This document shows, piece after piece, positions 1-8,358 of a stretch of 64,000 bases of DNA; position 1 is the first letter of the stretch, and each line of letters opens with the position of its first letter. A program made the position numbers and the translations under genes. The DNA comes from Zygosaccharomyces rouxii (lineage: Eukaryota > Ascomycota > Saccharomycetes > Saccharomycetales > Saccharomycetaceae). The DNA lies in contig NC_012995.1 of the NCBI RefSeq assembly GCF_000026365.1, forward strand, positions 498,501 to 562,500, written 5' to 3'. The notes beneath the pieces are model-generated. The model did no database searches. It worked only from the letters and a program-made list of their open reading frames with translations, and was not told the DNA's origin.

Positions 1-216
1 TGGAATGAATTAGCAACTATTGAGAATCAAGATGATTACGAATTAAGACTAGTGCCGGAAAATAATGTTGGTAGGTTTGCATCAAAGGAACATTCTGAGA
101 ATCAAGTACCCAAGGATGTTGTAGACGCCAGTTTGGACCCTAGAGCCATTAAAGAACTTACAGAACAATGGACTCAACTTCTGAGAAGACAACAGGAGGA
201 AAGTGATTCGGAATAA
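1..216 (+). CDS. CDC123: C-terminal end of a CDC123-like eIF2 assembly factor (5' end outside window)
   Basis: The frame is open from base 1 to a TAA at 214-216 and encodes 71 residues. The peptide has a Trp-rich start, then RFASKEHSENQVPKDVVDAS, then a charged helix ending in an acidic tail. The pattern of 'xLPKDxVDxS' followed by a short helix and a Gln/Glu/Asp/Ser tail resembles the C-terminus of Cdc123, the ATP-grasp-type chaperone that assembles the eIF2 complex. In S. cerevisiae CDC123 (YLR215C) lies close to CRR1 (YLR213C), which is two genes downstream here, so local gene order supports the call. Only about a fifth of the protein is present and no catalytic residue can be checked. Confidence 0.6.
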   Translation, partial: WNELATIENQDDYELRLVPENNVGRFASKEHSENQVPKDVVDASLDPRAIKELTEQWTQLLRRQQEESDSE

Positions 217-392
217 ACAGGCTATGAACTCGGGAACTGGGTTTTCGAGTATCTTGCATTATTTTTTTTCCCTCTCTTTAGGTAGTCTTAGGCAACGATT
301 TGTAAACATGAATCTCTAACTTGAAATTCATTGCTCCTGTATTCTGTTGAGAAAAGGTACGAACGTAGAATAAATATATACAACAGATCCCG

Positions 393-1475
393 ATGGGAGA
401 TTCTTGTCAATTGCCTAAAGTTATCGTGATTGGTGCCGGTGGTGTTGGTATCATCGGTGCTCTTTCTCTTTGTTATAAAGGTTTAAGCAATGTGTCATTA
501 GCCATTAGATCTGATTATGAAATAGTACAAAAGAAAGGTTATAAAATCAGTTCCTGTGACTATGGTCAATTCGAAAGTTGGAAGCCAAACCATGTGTATC
601 GAACCGTAGAGGACGCATCTCAAAGTGGCCAATTTTTCGATTATATCGTCGTTGCTACTAAGAACATTCCTGATGGCCCTGCACATTCAAGAGTCCCTAA
701 AGTGATCCAACCTCTTGTGGAGAGTAACCACGCTCTCAGTGAAGGTCGTCAGACTAATGTCTTGCTGATTCAAAACGGGATCGATATCGAGAAAGAGATT
801 TGGAACGCATTCGATAGAAAAAAGTACCATTTGAACGTTTTATCTGGTATCCAACTAATTGGTTCAACTAAAGTGGCACCAGGTGTGATTGACCATGTTG
901 GTAAGGATCAATTGCAAGTAGGTGCCTTTGAAAGCGAGAATGAAGATGCTGTTAAGGCCGCTAAAAGGTTTGTCGAATTGTATCACAACGAAGGTAAGAA
1001 CTATGCCGAATTTGATGCATCCGTTCGTTATTCAAGATGGAAAAAACTACTATATAATGCTGCGATCAACACTACAACGTCCTTGGTTAATTTAGATGTC
1101 CCTCGATGCCTTGAATTTGGTGTTGATAGGAAAAGCACCGAGGAAAACGTCTTCAGACCTGCAATGCGTGAAATTGTCGCTATAGCTACTACAGAAAATA
1201 TAGTGCTCGATGAATCACTCGTCACCTTTTTTGTCGAAATTACAAGGCACATTATGTTTAAACCCTCCATGTGCGTGGATCACGAGAAAGGCCAGTTGAT
1301 GGAATTAGAAGTTATTTTGGGTAATCCTTTGAAAATTGCAAGAGAAAATGGAGTACAGACACCTGTGCTATCCATGCTATATTATTTACTCGTTATGGTT
1401 CAAGGACATTTGAGAGAGAAGAACGGATTATTGAAATTTGACGAATCGAAGGCAGAACTAGTCGAAACCAAATAA
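393..1475 (+). CDS. PAN5: 2-dehydropantoate 2-reductase (ketopantoate reductase), PAN5-like
   Basis: The 360-residue protein begins with a beta strand and a Rossmann nucleotide-binding loop, VIGAGGVGIIG, with glycines 14, 16 and 19. A second conserved block, RWKKLLYNAAINTTTSL, holds the family KxxxN motif (Lys218, Asn222), where the lysine acts in catalysis. These are the marks of the ApbA/PanE family, which reduces ketopantoate with NADPH to pantoate for pantothenate and CoA synthesis. Length is close to S. cerevisiae Pan5 (379 residues). The ATG at 393 is the first in frame, preceded by an A/T-rich leader; the gap to the upstream stop is 176 bases. Paralogues of this family exist in yeasts, so the exact orthologue is less sure than the family. 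Confidence 0.8.
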   Translation: MGDSCQLPKVIVIGAGGVGIIGALSLCYKGLSNVSLAIRSDYEIVQKKGYKISSCDYGQFESWKPNHVYRTVEDASQSGQFFDYIVVATKNIPDGPAHSRVPKVIQPLVESNHALSEGRQTNVLLIQNGIDIEKEIWNAFDRKKYHLNVLSGIQLIGSTKVAPGVIDHVGKDQLQVGAFESENEDAVKAAKRFVELYHNEGKNYAEFDASVRYSRWKKLLYNAAINTTTSLVNLDVPRCLEFGVDRKSTEENVFRPAMREIVAIATTENIVLDESLVTFFVEITRHIMFKPSMCVDHEKGQLMELEVILGNPLKIARENGVQTPVLSMLYYLLVMVQGHLREKNGLLKFDESKAELVETK

Positions 1476-1879
1476 TCCTTGTAATAAATATTAACTCATA
1501 TAATCATTACAAAAAGGTATGAACTGGGCTCAACTCCAATAACATGTTTATTTGTGCGTGTCTGTCGTTTTTGTGGGCAATATCTTTTTTTGCTGCCCTA
1601 CGCCGTTTTATAAAGTGTCAGTAAATATGAAAACGACAACAATAAAATAAAATAAAATATAATTAAACAAAGTATAATAAGCATTTTAAAAGAAAAGAAA
1701 AAGATAGCGGAGAAATCCAATATCTTTGGGGGTGCTACAGTTCCATTTTCTCTCATTTTCTCTCATTTTTTATATTTTATTTATTTATTTCTTTTCTATT
1801 TAGTTATTTAATTATTATATTTTTTATTTTTTTGTAGTAGCATATTGTAAGAAGAATATTACATTGATAGACGCCAAAA
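1476..1879. other. intergenic region, PAN5 3' end and CRR1 promoter
   Basis: The 404-base gap holds two middle-sporulation-type elements (1550-1558 and 1569-1577), a short TC-rich direct repeat near 1746-1770, and a very T-rich stretch from 1760 to 1845. The T-rich stretch includes an 11/11 match to the S. cerevisiae ARS core consensus at 1768-1778, which may be chance in such AT-rich DNA. No coding frame was found. Confidence 0.6.
1550..1577 (-). promoter_or_regulatory. two middle sporulation elements (Ndt80 sites) upstream of CRR1
   Basis: Read on the minus strand, 1569-1577 is CCCACAAAA and 1550-1558 is CGCACAAAT. Both contain the full CRCAAAW core of the middle sporulation element bound by Ndt80. 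They lie 19 bases apart and about 300 bases before the CRR1 ATG. CRR1 is expressed during middle sporulation in S. cerevisiae, so the sites fit the gene. Binding is inferred from motif and context. Confidence 0.5.
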
Positions 1880-3310
1880 ATGCCACTGTACATATTGTGG
1901 GCATGGGTTACAAGCTTTTTACTGCTCGGTTGTCCACTAATAACTCGAGCGGAGCCTTATGAACCTTCTAAACCAATAAAGTGTCAGAAAGAGCAACAGT
2001 GTCCACAGGAATGGCCATGTTGTTCGCCTTATGGTTACTGTGGAGCTGGTCCGATTTGCCTGGGTGGATGCAACCCTAAATATTCTTTTGATAAATTGAG
2101 TTGTGCTCCAATGCCAGCACTGCTTCCTCCTCTCAATGATCATTTCGCCGCTAAACCTAATAATATGCCAGAAAGTTCAGTTATATCTCCAGAGGAAAAA
2201 CTTAAGCAAAGCGGTATAGCCCATTTCACTGACTATTTGGTTACTAAGGATAAAGGTGACGCAGAAAAGATGCTCGATAGTTACAATTTTGTCTACAGTG
2301 GTCCAGCTGATGTGGATACTCCTACGGGCGACATTCTTTTAACCATGCCGCCAAAAACTACTGGTAGTTTAATTGCAGGGTCTCAATCATTTTTGTATGG
2401 GAAAGCTGTAGTTCGTTTAAAAACTAGCCGTTCTAGAGGCGTAATTACTGCCATAGTTTTAATCTCAGCCGTTGGTGATGAAGTTGATTATGAATGTCTT
2501 GGAAGCCAAAGAGATGAAGTGCAAACCAATTATTTTTCCAAAGGGGAGTTGGATTATACAAAGATGAGAAGAATTCCGCTTTCTTCAGATTCTTGGGCTA
2601 ACTATCACAATTACGAAATCGATTGGAATGAGGAAAGAATCCAATGGATCATTGATGGAAAAGTAGTAAGAACTCTTAGTAAACATGAAACCTGGAATGA
2701 AAAATTACAGATATTCAAATATCCACAAACTCCGATGCGGCTAGAAGTAGCACTATGGCCTGGAGGTGCTGCACAAAACCATCCCGGCACCATTGAATGG
2801 GCAGGCGGTCCCGTAGACTGGGAGAATTCACCAGAACTAGTGGAAAAAGGTGCCTTTACTGCTCACGTCTCACAGATAGATGTGGTACCCCATCCTAACA
2901 AATTTTTACCGGCAATGTCTAATTGCTTAGAAGAGGGAAATAAGATCGCTTATGCCTACGGATCTTCTCCTGGTCATCACTTCAACCAGAACATTCTTGA
3001 ATGGTATTGCAATATAGTGCCCAACGTACCCGATTATAAGAGTTCTGGTGCTAGTATTCCACGTACAGAACAGTTACCAGCAGCTATCCGAAAGAAGGAG
3101 ATGATTCCCGTTAAAGTGGAGGAAAATTTCATTCCTGATATTCGTCGCCTAAGTGTTAGACCTAATGGGACTCTCTTATTTAACACCACTAGAAACGATA
3201 CTTGGTCAAAGCAGTCCCCATCTTCCTCATCAGCATCTGATACATGGCGTCACAACAATCCCTTGTGGAGAATATTCCACCAATTGCGCCAATGGCGTGA
3301 ACTTATCTAG
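1880..3310 (+). CDS. CRR1: spore-wall chitin-glucan transglycosylase, CRH-related (Crr1)
   Basis: The 476-residue protein starts with a signal peptide (hydrophobic 1-21, likely cut near residue 24). A chitin-binding type 1 module follows, with cysteines 35, 41, 47, 48, 54, 60 and 64. Then comes a glycoside hydrolase family 16 domain whose catalytic motif is DEVDYE at residues 200-205; the two glutamates should be nucleophile and acid/base. The module order and the absence of a strongly hydrophobic C-terminus match Crr1, not the GPI-anchored Crh1 and Utr2. Crr1 acts in the ascospore wall, transferring chitin or chitosan chains to beta-glucan. Two Ndt80-type elements lie upstream. S. cerevisiae CRR1 is 422 residues; the Ser/Asn-rich tail here accounts for part of the difference. 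Confidence 0.9.
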   Translation: MPLYILWAWVTSFLLLGCPLITRAEPYEPSKPIKCQKEQQCPQEWPCCSPYGYCGAGPICLGGCNPKYSFDKLSCAPMPALLPPLNDHFAAKPNNMPESSVISPEEKLKQSGIAHFTDYLVTKDKGDAEKMLDSYNFVYSGPADVDTPTGDILLTMPPKTTGSLIAGSQSFLYGKAVVRLKTSRSRGVITAIVLISAVGDEVDYECLGSQRDEVQTNYFSKGELDYTKMRRIPLSSDSWANYHNYEIDWNEERIQWIIDGKVVRTLSKHETWNEKLQIFKYPQTPMRLEVALWPGGAAQNHPGTIEWAGGPVDWENSPELVEKGAFTAHVSQIDVVPHPNKFLPAMSNCLEEGNKIAYAYGSSPGHHFNQNILEWYCNIVPNVPDYKSSGASIPRTEQLPAAIRKKEMIPVKVEENFIPDIRRLSVRPNGTLLFNTTRNDTWSKQSPSSSSASDTWRHNNPLWRIFHQLRQWRELI

Positions 3311-3605
3311 CATCATTATAGCTATATATATACATATAATTGATGGAGCTAAAATGAACTAAAGTCAGCAATCCGACCTATCAGTAGAATTTAGTAATAT
3401 TTATATGCCCTTAGCACTTCACTATCTAGAATACTCGAAGCAAAATATGTCGTTTGATAGCGCCGTGCGCTTTTTGTAGTCATGTAGCACGTCATATTTT
3501 AGGGGAATATAAGAGATATGTCGAACATAGATTTGAATTAAGATCCTGCTATTCACTATACCACACTCTTAATCTAGTTCAATTACTCTACGGAGCTAGT
3601 ACGAG

Positions 3606-4880
3606 ATGCATTTACAAGATCTCTGGTCAGTTTTCGGACCAGCTTCTGAATTGCTTGCTAATATCAAAGATGATAATCCCTATTCACCTCACTGCCCCAT
3701 CAGTTTACCCTTGAGTTGCCAGAATCATACAGGAATATCCGATTCTTGCTGCTTTGAATATCCTGGTGGCATCTTTCTACAGACGCAATTCTGGGATTAC
3801 GAACCTTCATCCGCAGATCTTGATGACGATCAATTGGAAAGGGAATTGGGTCCCTTGAATTCCCTTACCATCCACGGGTTATGGCCTGATAACTGCGGCG
3901 GTGGCTATCAACAGTTCTGTGACTCTAGTGCTTTGATTAGTGATGTGCCTAGTATATTAAACTCAGACCAGTTTAATGGCGATGAGCATGGATTGGAATA
4001 CAGTGGTAGCGAATTGCTTGAAATTATGCAACGTTATTGGAAAGGTTTAAGGGGCCATGATGAATCGTTATGGATTCATGAATACAACAAGCATGGTACT
4101 TGTGTCAAGACAATTAGACCAAACTGTTACTCTCGTTGGGACAACCAGCAGATTAAACAAAGTGATCAAGATTATCATAGACAATCGGTCTACGATTATT
4201 ACAGAATCTCTTACAACCTTTACAAGAAACTAAACACTTCAGAACTTTTAGCTGAAAAAGGAATTATACCGAGTACTGAGAAAACATATTCAAGAGAGGA
4301 GATTGAGAATGCCTTGAGTGATGGGTTCCATGGTCGCCAAGTGCAATTGGTATGTGATCGTAACCAAGCCATTAACGAAGTGTGGTATTACCATCAATTA
4401 AAGGGCTCATTATTGGGTGAGCAATTTATCCCTATTGATTCGTTTGGCAAAGGAAATTCATGTCCTGAAGAAGGCATTCACTTCTTCCCCAAGGGCTACA
4501 AGGCGCCAAGTAGGGATCCCAAGCTGAGCGGGTACGTGAAACTGAGCGGTCAGAGTGGACATCTGATCAAAAATGGTCATTGGATGGTCAGAGGAACTCC
4601 AGCTACATTCCAATTGTTAGATCATCCATTTGGTGACTATTATTTAAAATCAAGAGGCGGATACTGTGGATTTAACGATGTTGGTCAATTACAATGTAAT
4701 AAGGGGAGGGAAAGAGGTGCTCAATTTGGATACGACGAAACCCATGGAGGCCTTTTAACCTACGGTGATTCATCGGATTGGAACGCCGAGTCACTTCCAA
4801 GTGGGATGCGTCAATCACCTATCTATCAAGGCGACTCTGGTGACATAACCTTTAAGTTAAAATTCCAGAAACGCCACTAA
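3606..4880 (+). CDS. RNY1: vacuolar/secreted ribonuclease T2 (Rny1)
   Basis: The protein has 424 residues and both conserved active-site segments of RNase T2: CAS I TIHGLWPDNC with His90, and CAS II WIHEYNKHGTC with His158, Glu159 and His163. The N-terminal half also has the CCFEYPGGIFLQTQFW block typical of the fungal enzymes. The C-terminal extension of roughly 130 residues is the yeast-specific region of Rny1. The enzyme degrades RNA in the vacuole and cleaves tRNAs released in stress. The first ATG gives an N-terminus of the same length as S. cerevisiae Rny1, but its hydrophobic core is weak for a signal peptide. It is the first gene of the long block collinear with YPL123-YPL141. Confidence 0.93.
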   Translation: MHLQDLWSVFGPASELLANIKDDNPYSPHCPISLPLSCQNHTGISDSCCFEYPGGIFLQTQFWDYEPSSADLDDDQLERELGPLNSLTIHGLWPDNCGGGYQQFCDSSALISDVPSILNSDQFNGDEHGLEYSGSELLEIMQRYWKGLRGHDESLWIHEYNKHGTCVKTIRPNCYSRWDNQQIKQSDQDYHRQSVYDYYRISYNLYKKLNTSELLAEKGIIPSTEKTYSREEIENALSDGFHGRQVQLVCDRNQAINEVWYYHQLKGSLLGEQFIPIDSFGKGNSCPEEGIHFFPKGYKAPSRDPKLSGYVKLSGQSGHLIKNGHWMVRGTPATFQLLDHPFGDYYLKSRGGYCGFNDVGQLQCNKGRERGAQFGYDETHGGLLTYGDSSDWNAESLPSGMRQSPIYQGDSGDITFKLKFQKRH

Positions 4881-4965
4881 GTCTTTTTTCTTTGTGATAA
4901 AATGACTATTCACTATAATATTCATAAATAAAATAAAAGTTAAGAACTCTGAATAAATATTTTAG

Positions 4966-6765
4966 TTAGACTTCACCATCGCGTAGTGAAATCTTAGTTG
5001 CAGGTACTTTAATTTCTTCTGAACGCACTTCTTCGCTAGAATTTCTCCCCTCCTCAGCATCGAGAAGTTCAAAAACATCACCATCGATGTAGTTTTCACT
5101 ACAGGGCAACATGCCCAATTCCTCTCTTTCCCTTTCGCTAAAGCAGTTGAAATAATCCACTGGATCAGTAACTCCTTTCCTTTCATGTTTATCAGGGAAG
5201 AAGAATAATATTATAGCATAAAGACCGACGGAAGTTATGGGTATGAAAAACATGTAACCATAATAATAATTAAAGATATTGTTATTTGGTTTCACTTGAG
5301 CATTAACAGAATAATAAAGCCCAGGAACACATAGGGCAACAGATGCGAGTACAGGTAAAAATGGTTTCCAATTAACTCCGTAATAATACCAATATGCGCC
5401 CTTTTCAGATGTCGAGTAAAAATCTATCAACGTTAAGTTTTGCTTTCTATACCAGTAGAATTCAATGACGTTAATGGCTATGATTGGCGTAGTAAACATA
5501 CCGAACGAACTGGTGGCATTGAGAAATTGATTTGACGTGTTGTAAAAAGTCCAAGGTTGAACCACCCATGATAATAATTGCATCGCTAGAGTTCCTCTAG
5601 TAATATTGATATACTTGGGAAATATTCCTGCTAAATCCATACCACAGGGATATCCGTTTTGTGTCATATTCATAAAGACTTGACACGATGTAAATGCCAA
5701 CCCGATAAAGAAAGATGCAGCACGGGCCTTTGCATTATAATCGATTTCAAACCATTGTCCTATAATCTCATCGGGTCTCCAATATGCGGTACCATACAGC
5801 TGTTTAGATGCAGACGCATAAAGCATACCTGCAAATGGTACAAAAGTACCTGGAATGGAAATGCCCCAGAAAAGACCTGAATAACATGACCATTTACTTT
5901 TGGCAAATCTGGAAAAATCTGATTGATTCACTACGGCGGCAGAAACACCTGAATACCAAATTGCCATAGAGTACAACCACATCCATGACCTTTGAGATGT
6001 GGATAATGTAACTTTTTCGTACCAAAATGGACCCGGCCCACCATTTTTAGTGATTAGATATGCCAACATACCAATCATGGCTAAACCTGACATACAACAA
6101 GCAACCATTGCTGGAATATTTGTATGACGTGGTTTCAACCAAGACAAGGGCATTTGAATCAATTGAAAACATAAAAATCCAATACAATCCCTTCTTGACA
6201 TGGGGACAGATTCAGGGAATGTATTTTTCATGTAGTAATAATTTTTTGAAAAGGCACTGAAAATCATATTCATATAAAGTCCACCCAACCATGCACCTGA
6301 TGCGTATTGGACCACTGAAAGACCAACACGAATAATAATACCAAAGTAAGATCCATAAACTCCAAAGATCATTCTTTGATCAATCGTATAACCGACATGA
6401 TATTTAATACCAGGATTCGAATTTGCAATCGTGTACAATACGATCAACGTATTGCTAATCACAAGAGCACCAATGGATTGTTGAATGTTAAGACCGAGTG
6501 ACAACACTGCTGATCCAAATGACAATGAAGGTGCACCAAAATTTGGTAACCCCCAAAATGCGAAATATGACCAAAACCCCCATGTCCTTTCATTTGCAGG
6601 TATAGGATCTAAATCAGGATTCCTCAGAACACTGATCGATTTATTTCCATGAGGCACTTGTAATTTTTCAGCAATTTTACCCCAAGTAGATCGTCTCGAC
6701 ACGCTTCCATTCGATAGTGCAGATGCAACTATCTCCACTCGATTGGCGTCCTTTGAATCCTGCAT
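4966..6765 (-). CDS. NCS1-family permease, THI7/THI72/NRT1 type (thiamine or nicotinamide riboside transporter)
   Basis: The 599-residue protein has about twelve hydrophobic membrane segments between hydrophilic ends. Landmarks of the nucleobase-cation-symport-1 family are present: NPDLDPIPANERTWGFWSYF before the first segment, GGLYMNMI, NQSDFSRF, GMDLAGIFPKY, and a SSFGMFTTPI segment followed by KGAYWYYYGVNWKP. These resemble the yeast Thi7 (thiamine), Thi72 and Nrt1 (nicotinamide riboside) group more than the Fur4/Dal4/Fui1 group. It should be a plasma-membrane proton-coupled importer; the substrate cannot be read from the sequence. In S. cerevisiae RNY1 and SPC29 are direct neighbours, so this gene is an insertion into, or a loss from, that junction. 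It converges with RNY1, with 85 bases between the stops. Confidence 0.85.
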   Translation of the reverse strand: MQDSKDANRVEIVASALSNGSVSRRSTWGKIAEKLQVPHGNKSISVLRNPDLDPIPANERTWGFWSYFAFWGLPNFGAPSLSFGSAVLSLGLNIQQSIGALVISNTLIVLYTIANSNPGIKYHVGYTIDQRMIFGVYGSYFGIIIRVGLSVVQYASGAWLGGLYMNMIFSAFSKNYYYMKNTFPESVPMSRRDCIGFLCFQLIQMPLSWLKPRHTNIPAMVACCMSGLAMIGMLAYLITKNGGPGPFWYEKVTLSTSQRSWMWLYSMAIWYSGVSAAVVNQSDFSRFAKSKWSCYSGLFWGISIPGTFVPFAGMLYASASKQLYGTAYWRPDEIIGQWFEIDYNAKARAASFFIGLAFTSCQVFMNMTQNGYPCGMDLAGIFPKYINITRGTLAMQLLSWVVQPWTFYNTSNQFLNATSSFGMFTTPIIAINVIEFYWYRKQNLTLIDFYSTSEKGAYWYYYGVNWKPFLPVLASVALCVPGLYYSVNAQVKPNNNIFNYYYGYMFFIPITSVGLYAIILFFFPDKHERKGVTDPVDYFNCFSEREREELGMLPCSENYIDGDVFELLDAEEGRNSSEEVRSEEIKVPATKISLRDGEV

Positions 6766-7061
6766 TGACGACGTTTCTTAATATGCAGGAGAAGTCCTAT
6801 GGGGACGTGAACAGTACCGGTATCACCATTTCGATTTGGTCTTGCCATTAAATATGACACCAATGATGCAGCCTACTTCATCAATGGACGTGTACTGTTT
6901 ATCAAGACTCATAAATCCATCCAGCCAAATCCAAATTGTTATCGATTGCTTTTAAATTGGTTGCGTCTTCTCAAAGGGGTAAAATCTATAAAGTTCGAGG
7001 GTCCAAAGAAGGCCGACGGAAAAGTTAGGCCTCCACCTCAAAAAAAAAAAAGAAAAAAAAA

Positions 7062-7643
7062 TTATCTTTTTTGACCTGAAATTTGAATGAGTCTCGTAGT
7101 GCTGTCATCGAATGGTGGTGATTCAAATGACACATTGCGATTGTAGTGATCTTGGTTGTTATCAATATTATAGCTCTTTGAAAGCTTGAATTCCGCGAAT
7201 TCATCTCGAAGATTTTTCAATTGAGATTGAAATTGTAATATTGATCTTTGAAATTCAAACTCCGAATTCTTTTGAAATTGTAAATCCGCTTGCAATCTGC
7301 GTATCTGAGCTTGCTGCTCATAGACGAGGCTTTTCAAAGATCTCACTTCATTCATCATGATCAAGTTATCAGAAGTTGGTCTATTCTCCATCATTACTTC
7401 CTTCGGTTTCAACGGACTTTTAAATCCCCTTCGTATCTTAGCGCTCTGATCATTAACACCCCCGCCGATGCCGACGCCGATGCCGACGCCAACAGCATCA
7501 TCAGCATCAGCATCTCCATTTTGATTTTGCTTCATCATAAGATCTTGTAAATTTCTCTTTGATTCCAAATACTGTCTTCTAATATTTTGCAAAGTATCAT
7601 CGTTCTCAGGTCTGTCAAAAAATTCCCTTGTCAAGTCTGCCAT
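7062..7643 (-). CDS. SPC29: spindle pole body component Spc29-like
   Basis: From the ATG at 7643 the protein has 193 residues; an extension of nine codons to 7670 would need a TTG start. The N-terminal segment DDTLQNIRRQYLESKRNLQDL is comparable to the start of S. cerevisiae Spc29. A FKSPLKP site and a coiled coil over roughly the last third before the tail follow (EVRSLKSLVYEQQAQIRRLQ). A low-complexity insert of alternating Gly, Val and Ile (GVGIGVGIGGG) is encoded by a short GC-rich tandem repeat near 7461-7495. Spc29 links Spc42 and Spc110 in the central plaque. Sequence similarity alone is weak; position next to RNY1 and near KAP120 (YPL123-YPL125) carries the call. Confidence 0.7.
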   Translation of the reverse strand: MADLTREFFDRPENDDTLQNIRRQYLESKRNLQDLMMKQNQNGDADADDAVGVGIGVGIGGGVNDQSAKIRRGFKSPLKPKEVMMENRPTSDNLIMMNEVRSLKSLVYEQQAQIRRLQADLQFQKNSEFEFQRSILQFQSQLKNLRDEFAEFKLSKSYNIDNNQDHYNRNVSFESPPFDDSTTRLIQISGQKR

Positions 7644-7670
7644 GCTGAAAGGATGTCTTTCCAATGACAA

Positions 7671-7690
7671 GATGAGATGAGATGAGATGG
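7671..7690 (+). repeat. GATGA pentanucleotide array, four units
   Basis: Three exact GATGA units and a final GATGG directly upstream of the SPC29 ATG (28 bases), so on the coding strand it is a TCATC run in the SPC29 leader or promoter. Confidence 0.85.
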
Positions 7691-8190
7691 AACAAGTGGA
7701 ACATGTACTACTCTTGCTTATACTTCACTTTGTGTAAAGTAAACAATTTTTTTCTACCCATGATACCTTTCGTGTTCTGTTACCCGGCTACACCCCAATG
7801 CTTTCTGGAACATGCAGATCGCATGCATAGAAGCATACATTCCTGGAACTATTCCATACATATGCCGATTTCTCCGAGCGGAAAAACTCTTCTTTTTTTA
7901 TTATCCCTCCTCTCCTTACCCGGCCTCACAATTTCGTAAACTGAGACCATTTATTATAACCAATATTGAAAGGATTAGAAAGGGTTGTTTTAAAAGGGAA
8001 TTCCAATAATAACAAACACGACTCTAAAAGGAGGCTAATAACTTCGATATTATTTCCAACATTACAGAACATCTATTGTCAGGACTTTATTTATTTTTAG
8101 ATCAATACTCGTTCTAATTTTTTCTCACTAATTCTTCCCCTTAACCTCGTTGTCCGTAGCCCCCTCCGTGCGAGCGTTTTAGTGGTGAAT

Positions 8191-8236
8191 TTACTATACT
8201 ACACCAAATAATTGATACTATACTGTAGTATAGTAA
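8191..8236. repeat. 12-bp perfect inverted repeat with a third half-site, upstream of PTP2
   Basis: TTACTATACTAC at 8191-8202 is the exact reverse complement of GTAGTATAGTAA at 8225-8236, with 22 bases between. Inside the spacer, ACTATACT at 8217-8224 forms a second inverted pair with AGTATAGT at 8227-8234, separated by two bases. The block lies about 125 bases before the PTP2 ATG, where an operator or a start-site hairpin could act. No known yeast factor is recognised by me for this sequence. Confidence 0.6.
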
Positions 8237-8358
8237 ACTAGCCTCTAATTACTTACAAGTTAGTATCAAGAAATATTCAACAAGAAGAGTAATAACTAGG
8301 ACCTGGCAAATAACTTATTGATTGCTCAGGAGAGATTTCCAAAAATACCTTAAATTTT

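Larger units (their letters stand above)
7644..8358. other. divergent intergenic region SPC29/PTP2
   Basis: This 715-base gap holds four GATGA pentamers at 7671-7690, two CCCCT stress-response-type elements (8137-8141 and 8161-8165) and a 12-bp perfect inverted repeat at 8191-8236. Short open frames here (for example 7812-8009) have no family features and are probably chance. No RNA gene was recognised. Confidence 0.55.

Noticed and set aside
3454..3714. 86-codon frame overlapping the start of RNY1
   Set aside because: It begins with TTG, overlaps the conserved RNY1 N-terminus in another frame and shows no family feature.
7062..7670. SPC29 frame starting at 7670
   Set aside because: The codon there is TTG on the minus strand; nuclear genes need ATG, so the start was placed at 7643. 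The same reasoning moved the starts of SAS5 (from 30286), RPL5 (from 41553), GIP3/HER1 (from 51414) and MKK (from 59641).
8257..8265. TACTAAC on the minus strand, as an intron in an SPC29 leader
   Set aside because: It is about 600 bases from the SPC29 start with no supporting GTATGT exon structure.
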